Shown piece after piece: positions 26,179 to 34,448 of a DNA stretch of 64,000 nucleotides. The translations under genes were made by a program, and so were the position numbers. Below the pieces are notes generated by a model. The model made no database searches, was not told the origin of the DNA, and saw only the letters and a program-made list of their open reading frames with translations. Each line of letters opens with the position of its first letter. Within the stretch, counting starts at the first letter, position 1. Origin of the DNA: Mucilaginibacter boryungensis. GTDB lineage: Bacteria; Bacteroidota; Bacteroidia; Sphingobacteriales; Sphingobacteriaceae. Location of the stretch: contig NZ_JADFFM010000002.1 in the NCBI RefSeq assembly GCF_015221995.1, forward strand, positions 1,488,001 to 1,552,000. Reading direction: 5' to 3'.

Positions 26179-26853
26179 TTACCTGTGGTATGGCGCATTG
26201 TTGCTTTTATCTTCTGTTAAGTGGGTAATAGAAATATTGAATTCTTTGTTTACCAGATCTAAGGCCTCAAAAAAATCTTTAGCTTGCCAATAGTCTTTAG
26301 CCAGAGACGGGGCGTAAGTATAGGTATAAAAGCGAAATTTGTTTTTTGTTGCTACTTCAATATTACATGACAGGCCGTCGGTAAAGGTGATATTTTTATT
26401 GTTTATTGAAAAAAAATCCGGAAGGGTAAGTATCTGATGACTAAGTAATGTTTTGGAAAACACATTCCATCCGGATGCTGGCACCATGTTCCTATGCGTG
26501 TAGCTTGTCACCGAATCGCGTAAGCTTTGATATTTCCAGTCGGCATGAACATAATAATATTCAGCATCCCACCTATTCTTCCGGCATTTTAAAATGACCA
26601 GCTTTCTAACGTCTGTTAACGAATAATCATACCAGATACGAATTTGAATACCATCATAACCATGTTGCAGATCTTGCAATTTTAGGGCATGGTCCTTTTG
26701 CAGGTCGAGATCATACATCAGAATAAATTTGCCATTTGAATCTTTCGGTATATCAATTACTGTTTTGTTGAACCGGCGAGTGTTACACGCAGCAGATACC
26801 GTCAATAACATTATTGCTGCTATTATTAGTCTTAAACTATATAGATTGGTCAT
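26179..26853 (-). CDS. hypothetical lipoprotein
   Basis: A 224-residue protein whose N-terminus has a signal peptide and lipobox (MLLTVSAAC, Cys at residue 23). The mature part is rich in aromatic residues and beta-prone (IRIWYDYSLTDVRKLVILKC, WKYQSLRDSVTSYTHRN). No family recognised. It is convergent with the Gre-like gene and divergent from the metH leader. Confidence 0.65.
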   Translation of the reverse strand: MTNLYSLRLIIAAIMLLTVSAACNTRRFNKTVIDIPKDSNGKFILMYDLDLQKDHALKLQDLQHGYDGIQIRIWYDYSLTDVRKLVILKCRKNRWDAEYYYVHADWKYQSLRDSVTSYTHRNMVPASGWNVFSKTLLSHQILTLPDFFSINNKNITFTDGLSCNIEVATKNKFRFYTYTYAPSLAKDYWQAKDFFEALDLVNKEFNISITHLTEDKSNNAPYHR

Positions 26854-26886
26854 GCGTATGTACTATAACATAAAGCTAACAAACCT

Positions 26887-26918
26887 ATTTGCAATTTACA
26901 GCCCTATTGTGCAACTTT
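26887..26918 (+). promoter_or_regulatory. candidate promoter of the metH leader
   Basis: TTTG at 26887-26890, a 20-bp spacer, then CAACTTTG at 26911-26918 (7 of 8 bases of TAnnTTTG). This places the transcription start just before the riboswitch at 26923. Confidence 0.45.
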
Positions 26919-26922
26919 GCAC

Positions 26923-27032
26923 TGCTTATAGAGAAAGACGGAGGGATTAGACCCTGCGATGTCTTAGCAACCTGTACTTACAAGGTGCTACATTCTACTT
27001 ACCGGCAAACAAAAGCCGATAAGACAGATAAG
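26923..27032 (+). ncRNA. SAM-I (S-box) riboswitch upstream of metH
   Basis: The 5' end GCTTATAGAGAAAGACGGAG, then GGATTAGACCCTGCGATGTC and TTAGCAACCTG, matches the S-box core (kink-turn and SAM-binding segment). AAGGTGCTACATTCTAC forms the P3/P4 side. The P1 helix is GCTTAT (26923-26928) with ATAAGC (27027-27032). It senses S-adenosylmethionine and turns off methionine synthesis genes. Placement 140 bp before metH fits. No obvious terminator stem follows P1. The region between is a heptad repeat, so the expression platform is unclear. Confidence 0.9.
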
Positions 27033-27078
27033 CGAAGGTCAAAATCAACACCCGACTTTTCGATATAAGCCGCTTTTT

Positions 27079-27165
27079 AAGTCTGAAGTTCTGAGTTTAA
27101 AGTCGTAAGTCAATACTGCTTTCCGATTTTAATACTTAAGGCTTTGTACTTAAGACTTACGACTC
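27079..27165. repeat. inverted heptad (AAGTnnn) repeat array
   Basis: Five consecutive 7-nt units on the left (27079-27113: AAGTCTG, AAGTTCT, GAGTTTA, AAGTCGT, AAGTCAA). Five on the right run in the opposite orientation (27131-27165: AATACTT, AAGGCTT, TGTACTT, AAGACTT, ACGACTC), with 17 bp between. It lies between the SAM riboswitch and metH, ending 7 bp before the start codon. Confidence 0.85.
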
Positions 27166-27172
27166 TCAAAGA

Positions 27173-30100
27173 ATGGATATTAGAAAAGAATTAGAAAAAC
27201 GCATCCTGGTTATTGACGGGGCAATGGGTACCATGATACAACGGTATAACCTTACGGAAGATGATTTCCGCGGGGAACGCTTTCGTGACCACCCTTCAGA
27301 CCTGAAAGGCAATAACGACCTGCTGAACCTTACACGCCCGGATATAATTAAGGCTATTCACGCCGAATACCTGGATGCCGGTGCGGATATTATTGAAACC
27401 AACACCTTCAGCACACAGGTGATATCGCTGGCCGATTATCAAATGGAAGACCTGGCTTATGAAATGAGCTACGAGGGTGCACGCATTGCGCGTGAAGTGG
27501 TGGATGAATACAATAAAAAAACGCCTGAAAAGCCACGTTTTGTGGCTGGTGCCGTTGGTCCAACCAACCGCACCGCATCATTATCACCAGATGTGAACGA
27601 TCCGGGTTACCGTGCTGTGAATTTTGATATCCTGGCCGATGCTTACTATACCCAGATACGGGGATTGGTTGACGGTGGCGCGGACCTGCTTTTAATAGAA
27701 ACCATATTTGATACCCTGAACGCTAAAGCCGCCCTGTTTGCCGCTAAGCGCTATGAGGACGAATTACGCCAGAAAAACCCCGGCTATAAAGGCATCCCGC
27801 TGATGATATCGGGCACTATTACCGATGCCTCGGGAAGGACTTTATCAGGGCAAACCGTTGAGGCTTTCTGGGATTCCGTGCAGCATGCTAACTTGCTTTC
27901 GGTTGGGTTAAATTGTGCTTTAGGCGCTAAAGAAATGCGTCCGCACTTAGAGGAATTGGCAACCAAAGCCAATGTATATGTATCGGCTTACCCCAATGCG
28001 GGTTTGCCAAACGAGTTTGGGCAATACGATGAAGTGCCGCACGAGACTGCCCACCTGGTAGAAGATTTTATGGCCAGCAATATGGTAAATATTGTAGGCG
28101 GTTGTTGTGGCACCACCCCCGACCATATCCGGTGCATTGCCGAAAAAGCAGCGAAGCACCAGCCGCGCAAACGCCCGGAGATTGAACCCTATATGCGCCT
28201 GAGCGGGTTGGAAGCAGTAACCATTACCCCTGAAGCCAACTTTGTAAATGTGGGCGAACGCACCAATATTACCGGCTCACCAAAATTTAGCAAACTGATC
28301 TTAGCTGAAGATTTTGAAGGCGCGTTAACCGTTGCCCGCCAGCAGGTAGAAGGCGGCGCGCAGGTGATTGATGTGAACATGGACGAGGGAATGATCGACT
28401 CGGAAGCGACGATGGTGAAGTTCCTGAACCTGCTGGCCTCCGAACCGGATATTGCCAAGCTGCCTATCATGGTCGATTCATCGAAATGGTCGGTTATTGA
28501 GGCGGGTTTGAAATGCTTACAGGGGAAAGGTATCGTAAATTCGATCTCGTTGAAAGAGGGCGAAGAAAAATTTAAAGAATATGCCCGTAAAATATTAAGC
28601 TATGGCGCGGCTACCGTGGTAATGGCCTTTGATGAACAGGGACAAGCGGATTCGTACGAGCGACGCATTGAAATATGCAAACGCAGTTATGATATACTGG
28701 TAAATGAAGTAGGCTTCCCGCCGCAGGATATCATCTTTGACCCGAATATCCTGACCGTAGCTACCGGCCTGGAAGAACATAACAATTACGCGGTAGATTT
28801 TATAAAAGCTACCAAATGGATAAAAGAGAACCTGCCGTATGCTAAAGTAAGCGGCGGGGTAAGTAATATCTCGTTCTCTTTCCGCGGTAATAACAAGGTG
28901 CGCGAGGCCATGCACTCGGCATTTTTATACCATGCTATCAAAGCGGGTATGGATATGGGTATTGTAAATGCCGGCATGCTCGAGGTATACGAGGAAATTC
29001 CGAAAGACCTGTTGGAACTTGTAGAAGACGTACTATTGAACCGCCGTGCAGATGCCACCGAGCGACTGGTTACCTTTGCCGATACCATAAAGGGCGGCGG
29101 CGGCAAAGAGATCGTCCGTGATGAGGAATGGCGTAAAGGCACCGTGCAGGAACGCTTATCGCACGCGCTGGTAAAAGGGATTATTGAATACTTAGATGAC
29201 GACGTAGAAGAGGCGCGTTTGGCCTACAGCAAACCGCTGGAAGTGATTGAAGGCCCGCTGATGGACGGGATGAACATAGTAGGCGACCTGTTTGGCGCCG
29301 GTAAAATGTTTTTGCCGCAGGTAGTAAAATCGGCCCGGGTAATGAAAAAAGCCGTGGCGTATTTACTGCCGTTTATTGAACAGGAAAAGCAACGGGTAAT
29401 TGATGCCGGTGAAGATAGCAGCGGCAGCCGGGCTAACGCGGGTAAAGTATTAATGGCTACCGTTAAAGGCGATGTGCACGATATTGGTAAAAACATTGTG
29501 GGCGTAGTACTGGCCTGTAATAATTTCGAGGTGATAGACCTTGGGGTGATGGTGCCTGCACAAAAAATAATAGAAGAGGCAAAAAAACATCAGGTAGATA
29601 TTATTGGGTTAAGTGGCCTGATCACCCCATCATTAGATGAAATGGTGCATTTTGCTAAGGAAATGGAACGTGAAGGGTTTACCATACCATTAATTATTGG
29701 CGGGGCTACCACCTCGCGCATCCATGCTGCGGTAAAAGTGGCTCCGCATTATTCGGGCGGCGCTATACATGTGCTGGATGCTTCGCGCAGTGTAACTGTT
29801 TGCAGCAGTTTAATGAACCGCGATAGCCGCGATGCGTATATCCAGGGCATAAAAGATGAATATGCAAAAGCCCGGGAAGCACATTTAAACAAAAAATCGG
29901 ACAAGCGTTTTGCAAGTATTGAAGAAGCCCGTGCCAGCAAGTTTCAAATAAGCCTGGATGGCGATGTGGCGCCGAAGCCAACTTTTACCGGAACCAAAGT
30001 TGTAGAGGCCTTCCCATTGGAAGACCTGGTACCTTACATCGATTGGACACCGTTTTTCCACACCTGGGAATTAAGGGGCAGCTACCCGAAGATATTTGAC

Positions 30101-30883
30101 GATAAATACGTAGGCACCGAAGCTAAAAAACTGTTTGATGATGCCCAGGTATTGCTGAATAAAATTGTGCAGGAGAAATTGCTGCAAGCTAACGGCGTAA
30201 TCGGTTTTTGGCCGGCAAACAGCATAGGCGATGATATTGAATTATATACCGATGATAGCCGCAGCCAGGTGTTAACCACTATTTTCACCCTGCGCCAGCA
30301 AGGTGAAAAGGTTAAAGGCGAACCCTACTATGCCCTGGCCGATTTTGTAGCGCCAAAGGAAAGCGGCGTTCCTGATTATTTTGGCGGATTTGCGGTAACG
30401 GCAGGTTTGGGTTGTGATGAATTAGTGGCCGAGTTTGAACGCGACCATGATGATTATAACAGTATTATGGCCAAAGCATTAGCCGACCGTTTAGCCGAAG
30501 CCTTTGCCGAAAAAATGCACGAACTGGTACGTAAAGAATACTGGGGTTACAGCAAAGACGAGCAACTGGATGCCAACGGGCTGATCAAGGAAGAATACCA
30601 GGGTATCCGCCCTGCACCGGGCTATCCTGCCTGTCCTGATCATACCGAAAAGATCACTTTATTTGACATATTGAAGGCAGAAGATGCCGTCAAAATGCAC
30701 TTAACCGAAAGCCTTGCCATGATGCCCGCGGCATCGGTAAGTGGGTTCTATTTTGCACACCCCCAGGCAAGATATTTTGGCTTAGGTAAAATAGGGAAAG
30801 ACCAGGTAGAAGATTATGCCATCCGGAAAAGCATGCCGCTTGAGGATGTGGAACGCTGGCTGGGGCCGAATTTGAATTATTAA
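27173..30883 (+). CDS. metH: cobalamin-dependent methionine synthase
   Basis: A full-length 1236-residue four-module enzyme that methylates homocysteine from methyltetrahydrofolate through B12. The homocysteine domain (1-330) has the zinc ligands Cys247 (NCALG) and Cys310/Cys311 ([11 protein letters not shown]). The pterin domain (~345-610) has [11 protein letters not shown] and [10 protein letters not shown]. The B12 cap and Rossmann part (~650-890) carries [12 protein letters not shown] (~766), with the cobalt-ligating His. The activation domain (~915-1236) has [12 protein letters not shown]. Control is by the SAM riboswitch upstream. metF follows 90 bp later. Confidence 0.98.
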   Translation: MDIRKELEKRILVIDGAMGTMIQRYNLTEDDFRGERFRDHPSDLKGNNDLLNLTRPDIIKAIHAEYLDAGADIIETNTFSTQVISLADYQMEDLAYEMSYEGARIAREVVDEYNKKTPEKPRFVAGAVGPTNRTASLSPDVNDPGYRAVNFDILADAYYTQIRGLVDGGADLLLIETIFDTLNAKAALFAAKRYEDELRQKNPGYKGIPLMISGTITDASGRTLSGQTVEAFWDSVQHANLLSVGLNCALGAKEMRPHLEELATKANVYVSAYPNAGLPNEFGQYDEVPHETAHLVEDFMASNMVNIVGGCCGTTPDHIRCIAEKAAKHQPRKRPEIEPYMRLSGLEAVTITPEANFVNVGERTNITGSPKFSKLILAEDFEGALTVARQQVEGGAQVIDVNMDEGMIDSEATMVKFLNLLASEPDIAKLPIMVDSSKWSVIEAGLKCLQGKGIVNSISLKEGEEKFKEYARKILSYGAATVVMAFDEQGQADSYERRIEICKRSYDILVNEVGFPPQDIIFDPNILTVATGLEEHNNYAVDFIKATKWIKENLPYAKVSGGVSNISFSFRGNNKVREAMHSAFLYHAIKAGMDMGIVNAGMLEVYEEIPKDLLELVEDVLLNRRADATERLVTFADTIKGGGGKEIVRDEEWRKGTVQERLSHALVKGIIEYLDDDVEEARLAYSKPLEVIEGPLMDGMNIVGDLFGAGKMFLPQVVKSARVMKKAVAYLLPFIEQEKQRVIDAGEDSSGSRANAGKVLMATVKGDVHDIGKNIVGVVLACNNFEVIDLGVMVPAQKIIEEAKKHQVDIIGLSGLITPSLDEMVHFAKEMEREGFTIPLIIGGATTSRIHAAVKVAPHYSGGAIHVLDASRSVTVCSSLMNRDSRDAYIQGIKDEYAKAREAHLNKKSDKRFASIEEARASKFQISLDGDVAPKPTFTGTKVVEAFPLEDLVPYIDWTPFFHTWELRGSYPKIFDDKYVGTEAKKLFDDAQVLLNKIVQEKLLQANGVIGFWPANSIGDDIELYTDDSRSQVLTTIFTLRQQGEKVKGEPYYALADFVAPKESGVPDYFGGFAVTAGLGCDELVAEFERDHDDYNSIMAKALADRLAEAFAEKMHELVRKEYWGYSKDEQLDANGLIKEEYQGIRPAPGYPACPDHTEKITLFDILKAEDAVKMHLTESLAMMPAASVSGFYFAHPQARYFGLGKIGKDQVEDYAIRKSMPLEDVERWLGPNLNY

Positions 30884-30972
30884 GCCCTGCCCCTGAAGGG
30901 GAGAAAAAGGGCTGCTATTAATATATTTGTAAACAACTAAACCAAATTCCCCCTTTAGGGGGTTAGGGGGCA
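30884..30972. repeat. GC-rich palindromic intergenic repeat between metH and metF
   Basis: Short palindromes CCCCTGAAGGGG (from ~30890) and CCCCCTTTAGGGGG (from ~30949), followed by TTAGGGGGC, flank an AT-rich middle. This type (CCCCTTTAGGGGGTTAGGGGG) is a common Bacteroidota intergenic repeat. It fills the whole gap and ends one base before the metF ATG. Confidence 0.65.
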
Positions 30973-30973
30973 A

Positions 30974-31930
30974 ATGAAAATAACCGAACACTTAGCAAAC
31001 GCCAAAGGCAAAACGCTTTTTTCTTTTGAATTGATACCGCCGTTAAAAGGCCAGAGCATACAGGGCATTTATGACGCTATTGACCCGCTGATGGAGTTTA
31101 AGCCGCCATTTATTGATGTAACATCGTTGCGCGAGGATTATATTTATAAAGAGCATGAAAACGGCTTGCTGGAAAAGCTGAGCTACCGCAAACGCCCGGG
31201 TACTATTGCTATTTGCGCGGCTATTATGAATAAGTACCACGTAGATACCGTGCCCCATTTATTGTGCGGTGGTTTCACTAAGGATGAAACAGAAAATGGC
31301 TTGTTCGACCTGCAATTTTTAGGTATAGATAACGTGCTTGTACTACGCGGCGACGCCCGCCGTGGGGATACTTCATTCATCCCGACACCTAATGGCCATA
31401 ATTATGCTACCGACCTGCTGCAACAGGTAGTAAATATGAACAACGGTATTTACCTGCACGAGCATGCCGAGGACAACCTGAAAACTAATTTCTGCATAGG
31501 TATTGCGGGATATCCCGAAAAGCACTTTGAGGCCCCCAACATGAAAACGGATTTCAAATACCTGAAAATGAAAGTTGATATGGGTGCGGAGTTTATTGTT
31601 ACCCAAATGTTTTTCGATAATCAGAAATACTACGATTTTGTAAATAACTGCCGCGCTAACGGCATTAACGTGCCTATTATACCGGGACTGAAACCGCTGG
31701 CGAATACTAAGCAATTAATAGGGCTGGCCAAAACCTTCCATATTGATATGCCTGAAGATCTGTGTGACGCGGTGCATGCCTGCAAATCGGAAAAAGAAGT
31801 TAAAGACCTGGGTATAGAGTGGACCATTAACCAATGCCGCGAACTGATAAAATTTGGCGCACCTGTCCTGCATTTCTACACGATGAGTAACGCCGGGCCA
31901 ACTAAACGGATAGCCGAAGCGATATTTTAA
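30974..31930 (+). CDS. metF: methylenetetrahydrofolate reductase
   Basis: A 318-residue FAD enzyme reducing methylene-THF to methyl-THF, the methyl donor for MetH. Seen are the catalytic Glu in FSFELIPP (~17-24), DVTSLREDY, HLLCGGFTKDETE, VLVLRGDARRGD, CIGIAGYPEKH and GAEFIVTQMFFDNQKYYDF. GIEWTINQCRELI and VLHFYTMS close the barrel. It lies in one unit with metH under the SAM riboswitch. Confidence 0.96.
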   Translation: MKITEHLANAKGKTLFSFELIPPLKGQSIQGIYDAIDPLMEFKPPFIDVTSLREDYIYKEHENGLLEKLSYRKRPGTIAICAAIMNKYHVDTVPHLLCGGFTKDETENGLFDLQFLGIDNVLVLRGDARRGDTSFIPTPNGHNYATDLLQQVVNMNNGIYLHEHAEDNLKTNFCIGIAGYPEKHFEAPNMKTDFKYLKMKVDMGAEFIVTQMFFDNQKYYDFVNNCRANGINVPIIPGLKPLANTKQLIGLAKTFHIDMPEDLCDAVHACKSEKEVKDLGIEWTINQCRELIKFGAPVLHFYTMSNAGPTKRIAEAIF

Positions 31931-32107
31931 CTGTGTTGAAGGGGGTAAAAACGATTACCCAATCATGGCTTTAAGGGTCGCCAACAATCGCTTAATAGCG
32001 GGTTTTATTACACGGTAAATACTGGGATAGACCTAACTTAGGGTTATCTCAAAACATTTCACCGGTTTTTTGTTTCTTCTTGTAGAAGAAATTTTTTACT
32101 GTTTTAA

Positions 32108-33151
32108 ATGTCCGTTTTTACCCATAAGCAGCGTAATAATATTACCCTGATCAGCATTATTGTGCTGGGCTGCTTATTGTTTTATGCGCTTACAGATCTG
32201 TTCAGCTCCATACTGGGCGCTATTGTTTTATACACCATTTTTCGCCCGCTTTATCTGTATCTGGTGGAAGGGCGTGGCTGGAATAGATCCCTTGTGGCGG
32301 TTATACTTATCCTGATCTCTGTCATCGTAGTAGTTATCCCTTTCCTTACGTTAAGCTTTATGATGATCAATAAAATATCATCGTTAAACCGCAATACTTT
32401 CCCAATAGAGGAATGGTTAGGCAAGCTGGACCATTTTGCCGGATCGAATTTTAAACAACCCCATTTTGTCGACAGTATCATGTTAAAGGTAGGCGGCCTG
32501 GCAACCGACTTGTTCCCATCTATAATAGGCAGCGCGGTCAGTATCGTTATCACCCTGCTGGTCATGTACTTTTTATTATATTTTATGTTTGTGCAAATGC
32601 GCGGGTTTGAGGCAGGCCTGCTGCGCTACGCCCCCTTTCGCGAGCAGCATGCAATGAAGTTTGCAGTTGCGTTGCGTAATGCTACCTATTCAAACGTATT
32701 GGGACAGGGTATTATCTCCATAGTGCAGGGCATATTGCTGGCCAATGGTTTTTGGATAGCCGGTATCCCCGACCCTGTGTTTTGGGGTGTAATAGGTGCC
32801 TTTATTTCGTTTTTGCCGGTGGTTGGGGCGCCAACGCTATGTATCCCGGCTGCTATTATTATCATCATAAACGGACATACACTTAAGGGTGTATTGCTGC
32901 TTGCTTACGGAGTATTATTTATTGGCAACGTAGATAATGTGTTGCGGATGATCATTAATAAGCGTTTGGCCAATACGCATCCCATTATTTCTATCATTGG
33001 GGTATTTATTGGTATCCCGTTGTTTGGTATATTAGGGCTGGTTTTTGGGCCCGTATTATTATCGTACTTTTTGCTGCTGGTAGAAATTTATGAAACAAAC
33101 ACCCTGGCTGCCGAACGGCTGGAGCGGATAAAAACCGGGCCGGATAGTTAA
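32108..33151 (+). CDS. AI-2E family transporter (PerM-like permease)
   Basis: A 347-residue membrane protein with paired N-terminal helices (ITLISIIVLGCLLFYALTDL, LFSSILGAIVLYTIF). A long periplasmic or cytosolic loop (~100-140) follows, then helices ending in the conserved C-terminal half (GIPDPVFWGVIGAFISFLP, VVGAPTLCIPAAI, GVFIGIPLFGILGLVFGPVL). The family exports or exchanges small solutes and includes TqsA. Autoinducer-2 transport here is not shown. It is monocistronic, with an AT-rich leader. Confidence 0.87.
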   Translation: MSVFTHKQRNNITLISIIVLGCLLFYALTDLFSSILGAIVLYTIFRPLYLYLVEGRGWNRSLVAVILILISVIVVVIPFLTLSFMMINKISSLNRNTFPIEEWLGKLDHFAGSNFKQPHFVDSIMLKVGGLATDLFPSIIGSAVSIVITLLVMYFLLYFMFVQMRGFEAGLLRYAPFREQHAMKFAVALRNATYSNVLGQGIISIVQGILLANGFWIAGIPDPVFWGVIGAFISFLPVVGAPTLCIPAAIIIIINGHTLKGVLLLAYGVLFIGNVDNVLRMIINKRLANTHPIISIIGVFIGIPLFGILGLVFGPVLLSYFLLLVEIYETNTLAAERLERIKTGPDS

Positions 33152-33293
33152 AATGGAAAATGCTATATTGTATTTAGCCTTTAAATAATTACCATACTTT
33201 GACAGGGGCCTTTACGTTTAAGAAACAGATAAAAGCCATATTTGAAAAAAACCAATAATAAAAACAATTGTTCAACTTAAAAATTATAATACT

Positions 33294-33560
33294 ATGAATG
33301 ATAACTCAAAGGTAGTTGTTGCTTTGCTTGCCGGATTAGCAGCAGGAGCAGCGTTAGGTATATTATTTGCCCCTGATAAAGGAACTGAAACCCGTGATAA
33401 GCTTAGCGAATCGTTAAAAAACCTGGGCGATTCTATTAAAGAAACAGCCGCTGCTGAAATTGACAACCTGGTTGGCCTTAAAGACAAAGTTGTAGAAAGT
33501 ATTAAGAACAAAGTGAAGGGCGCGGAAGAAGAATATCAGGACGATCTGGAACACGCCTGA
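33294..33560 (+). CDS. YtxH domain-containing protein
   Basis: An 88-residue protein with an N-terminal Gly/Ala-rich membrane helix ([20 protein letters not shown], 6-25) followed by [14 protein letters not shown]. That is the hallmark of YtxH-like general stress proteins. The rest is amphipathic helix rich in Lys/Glu. It starts a three-gene set resembling enterobacterial yqjD-yqjE-yqjK: tail-helix protein, holin-like protein, small basic protein. Confidence 0.85.
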   Translation: MNDNSKVVVALLAGLAAGAALGILFAPDKGTETRDKLSESLKNLGDSIKETAAAEIDNLVGLKDKVVESIKNKVKGAEEEYQDDLEHA

Positions 33561-33626
33561 ATATAAAATATTAATCCCGTTCGGAGAGGTACAACCTGGG
33601 CGGGATAAATTATTAACTACATCCGC

Positions 33627-33971
33627 ATGGAAGAAAAAGACAAAAATGAACAGCCGCCTATAGCCGACCAGGTAAAAGAATACCTGGAAACCTACGTTAA
33701 ACTGGCGCGCCTAAAGGCTATAGAACGGGGCACATCTATATTTGCCAGCATTGCTACCGACCTGTTTATTATACTGGGCCTTGCCATGACCAGTTTGTTT
33801 GCCAGTATTACATTGGCATTATTCCTGGGGAGTGTGCTTCATTCCTACTGGCAGGGCTTTGGGTGTGTAGCATTCATATACATTGTCGTTATTATATTGG
33901 TCGTGTTGTTCCGCAAAAGCCTGCATCGCCCCATTGTGGATGCATTGATAAAAAAACTATTTAAATATTAA
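33627..33971 (+). CDS. holin-like (YqjE/DUF1469-type) membrane protein
   Basis: A 114-residue protein. An amphipathic N-terminal helix (VKEYLETYVKLARLKAIERG) is followed by two membrane hairpin helices (LFIILGLAMTSLFASITLAL, FGCVAFIYIVVIILVVLF) and a basic end. It belongs to the group labelled phage holin family or YqjE-like. There is no phage context, so the name reflects fold only. It lies between the YtxH gene and a short coupled gene 6 bp downstream. Confidence 0.75.
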   Translation: MEEKDKNEQPPIADQVKEYLETYVKLARLKAIERGTSIFASIATDLFIILGLAMTSLFASITLALFLGSVLHSYWQGFGCVAFIYIVVIILVVLFRKSLHRPIVDALIKKLFKY

Positions 33972-33977
33972 CGCGAT

Positions 33978-34406
33978 ATGGATATGCGAATCAGAAATAT
34001 TGATGACCTGCGCAGCGAGATATCGCGGCTTAAAGAGGCCGAGCAACAACAAAAAGCCGCTATTGGCGCACGGTTTAACGGTCCCGGGGCTATATTTTCA
34101 ACCGTTATGTCGCTGTTCCCCAAAACGGCGGCAACCGAGGCCTTTAAAGGGCAGGATATGCTGGGCCTTATTTCGCGGGTAGCCTTGCCTTTTGCTTTAA
34201 ACAAAACGCTGTTCCGCAATTCTAATCTTTTGATAAAAGCCATAGTGGGTATAGCCTCGCAAAAGGCATCTCATTTTATCAGCGAAGATTCGGTTGGCGG
34301 ATTGTTTGATAAAGCCAAATCGCTGCTCAGCAAAATTGGTATAGGCAAAAAGGAAAAAAGCCCCAAGGCAAAAGACCTGCAGGGCTTTGGCATCCCGCCA
34401 ATGTAA
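33978..34406 (+). CDS. hypothetical protein, third gene of the YtxH operon
   Basis: A 142-residue protein. The N-terminal coiled coil (IDDLRSEISRLKEAEQQQKA) leads to a moderately hydrophobic middle (LGLISRVALPFALNKTLF) and a Lys-rich tail. It starts 6 bp after the holin-like gene and so is co-translated with it. By position it is the counterpart of YqjK. No motif allows a function. Confidence 0.65.
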   Translation: MDMRIRNIDDLRSEISRLKEAEQQQKAAIGARFNGPGAIFSTVMSLFPKTAATEAFKGQDMLGLISRVALPFALNKTLFRNSNLLIKAIVGIASQKASHFISEDSVGGLFDKAKSLLSKIGIGKKEKSPKAKDLQGFGIPPM

Positions 34407-34448
34407 TTAGTTTGACGCAGGTATGTATAAACCCGGGCAAAGCACCAA

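Noticed and set aside
26908-26921. GTGCAACTTTGCAC palindrome as an operator shared with TTGCACCATATTGTGCAA at 52740-52757
   Set aside because: The half-sites are arranged in opposite order and with different spacing, and the first is explained by the -7 promoter box.
27079-27165. Possible CRISPR array
   Set aside because: Unit is 7 nt with no spacers, and the two halves are in opposite orientations.
33627-33971. Holin-like gene as a prophage remnant
   Set aside because: No other phage gene nearby; size, topology and neighbours fit a YqjE-type chromosomal operon.
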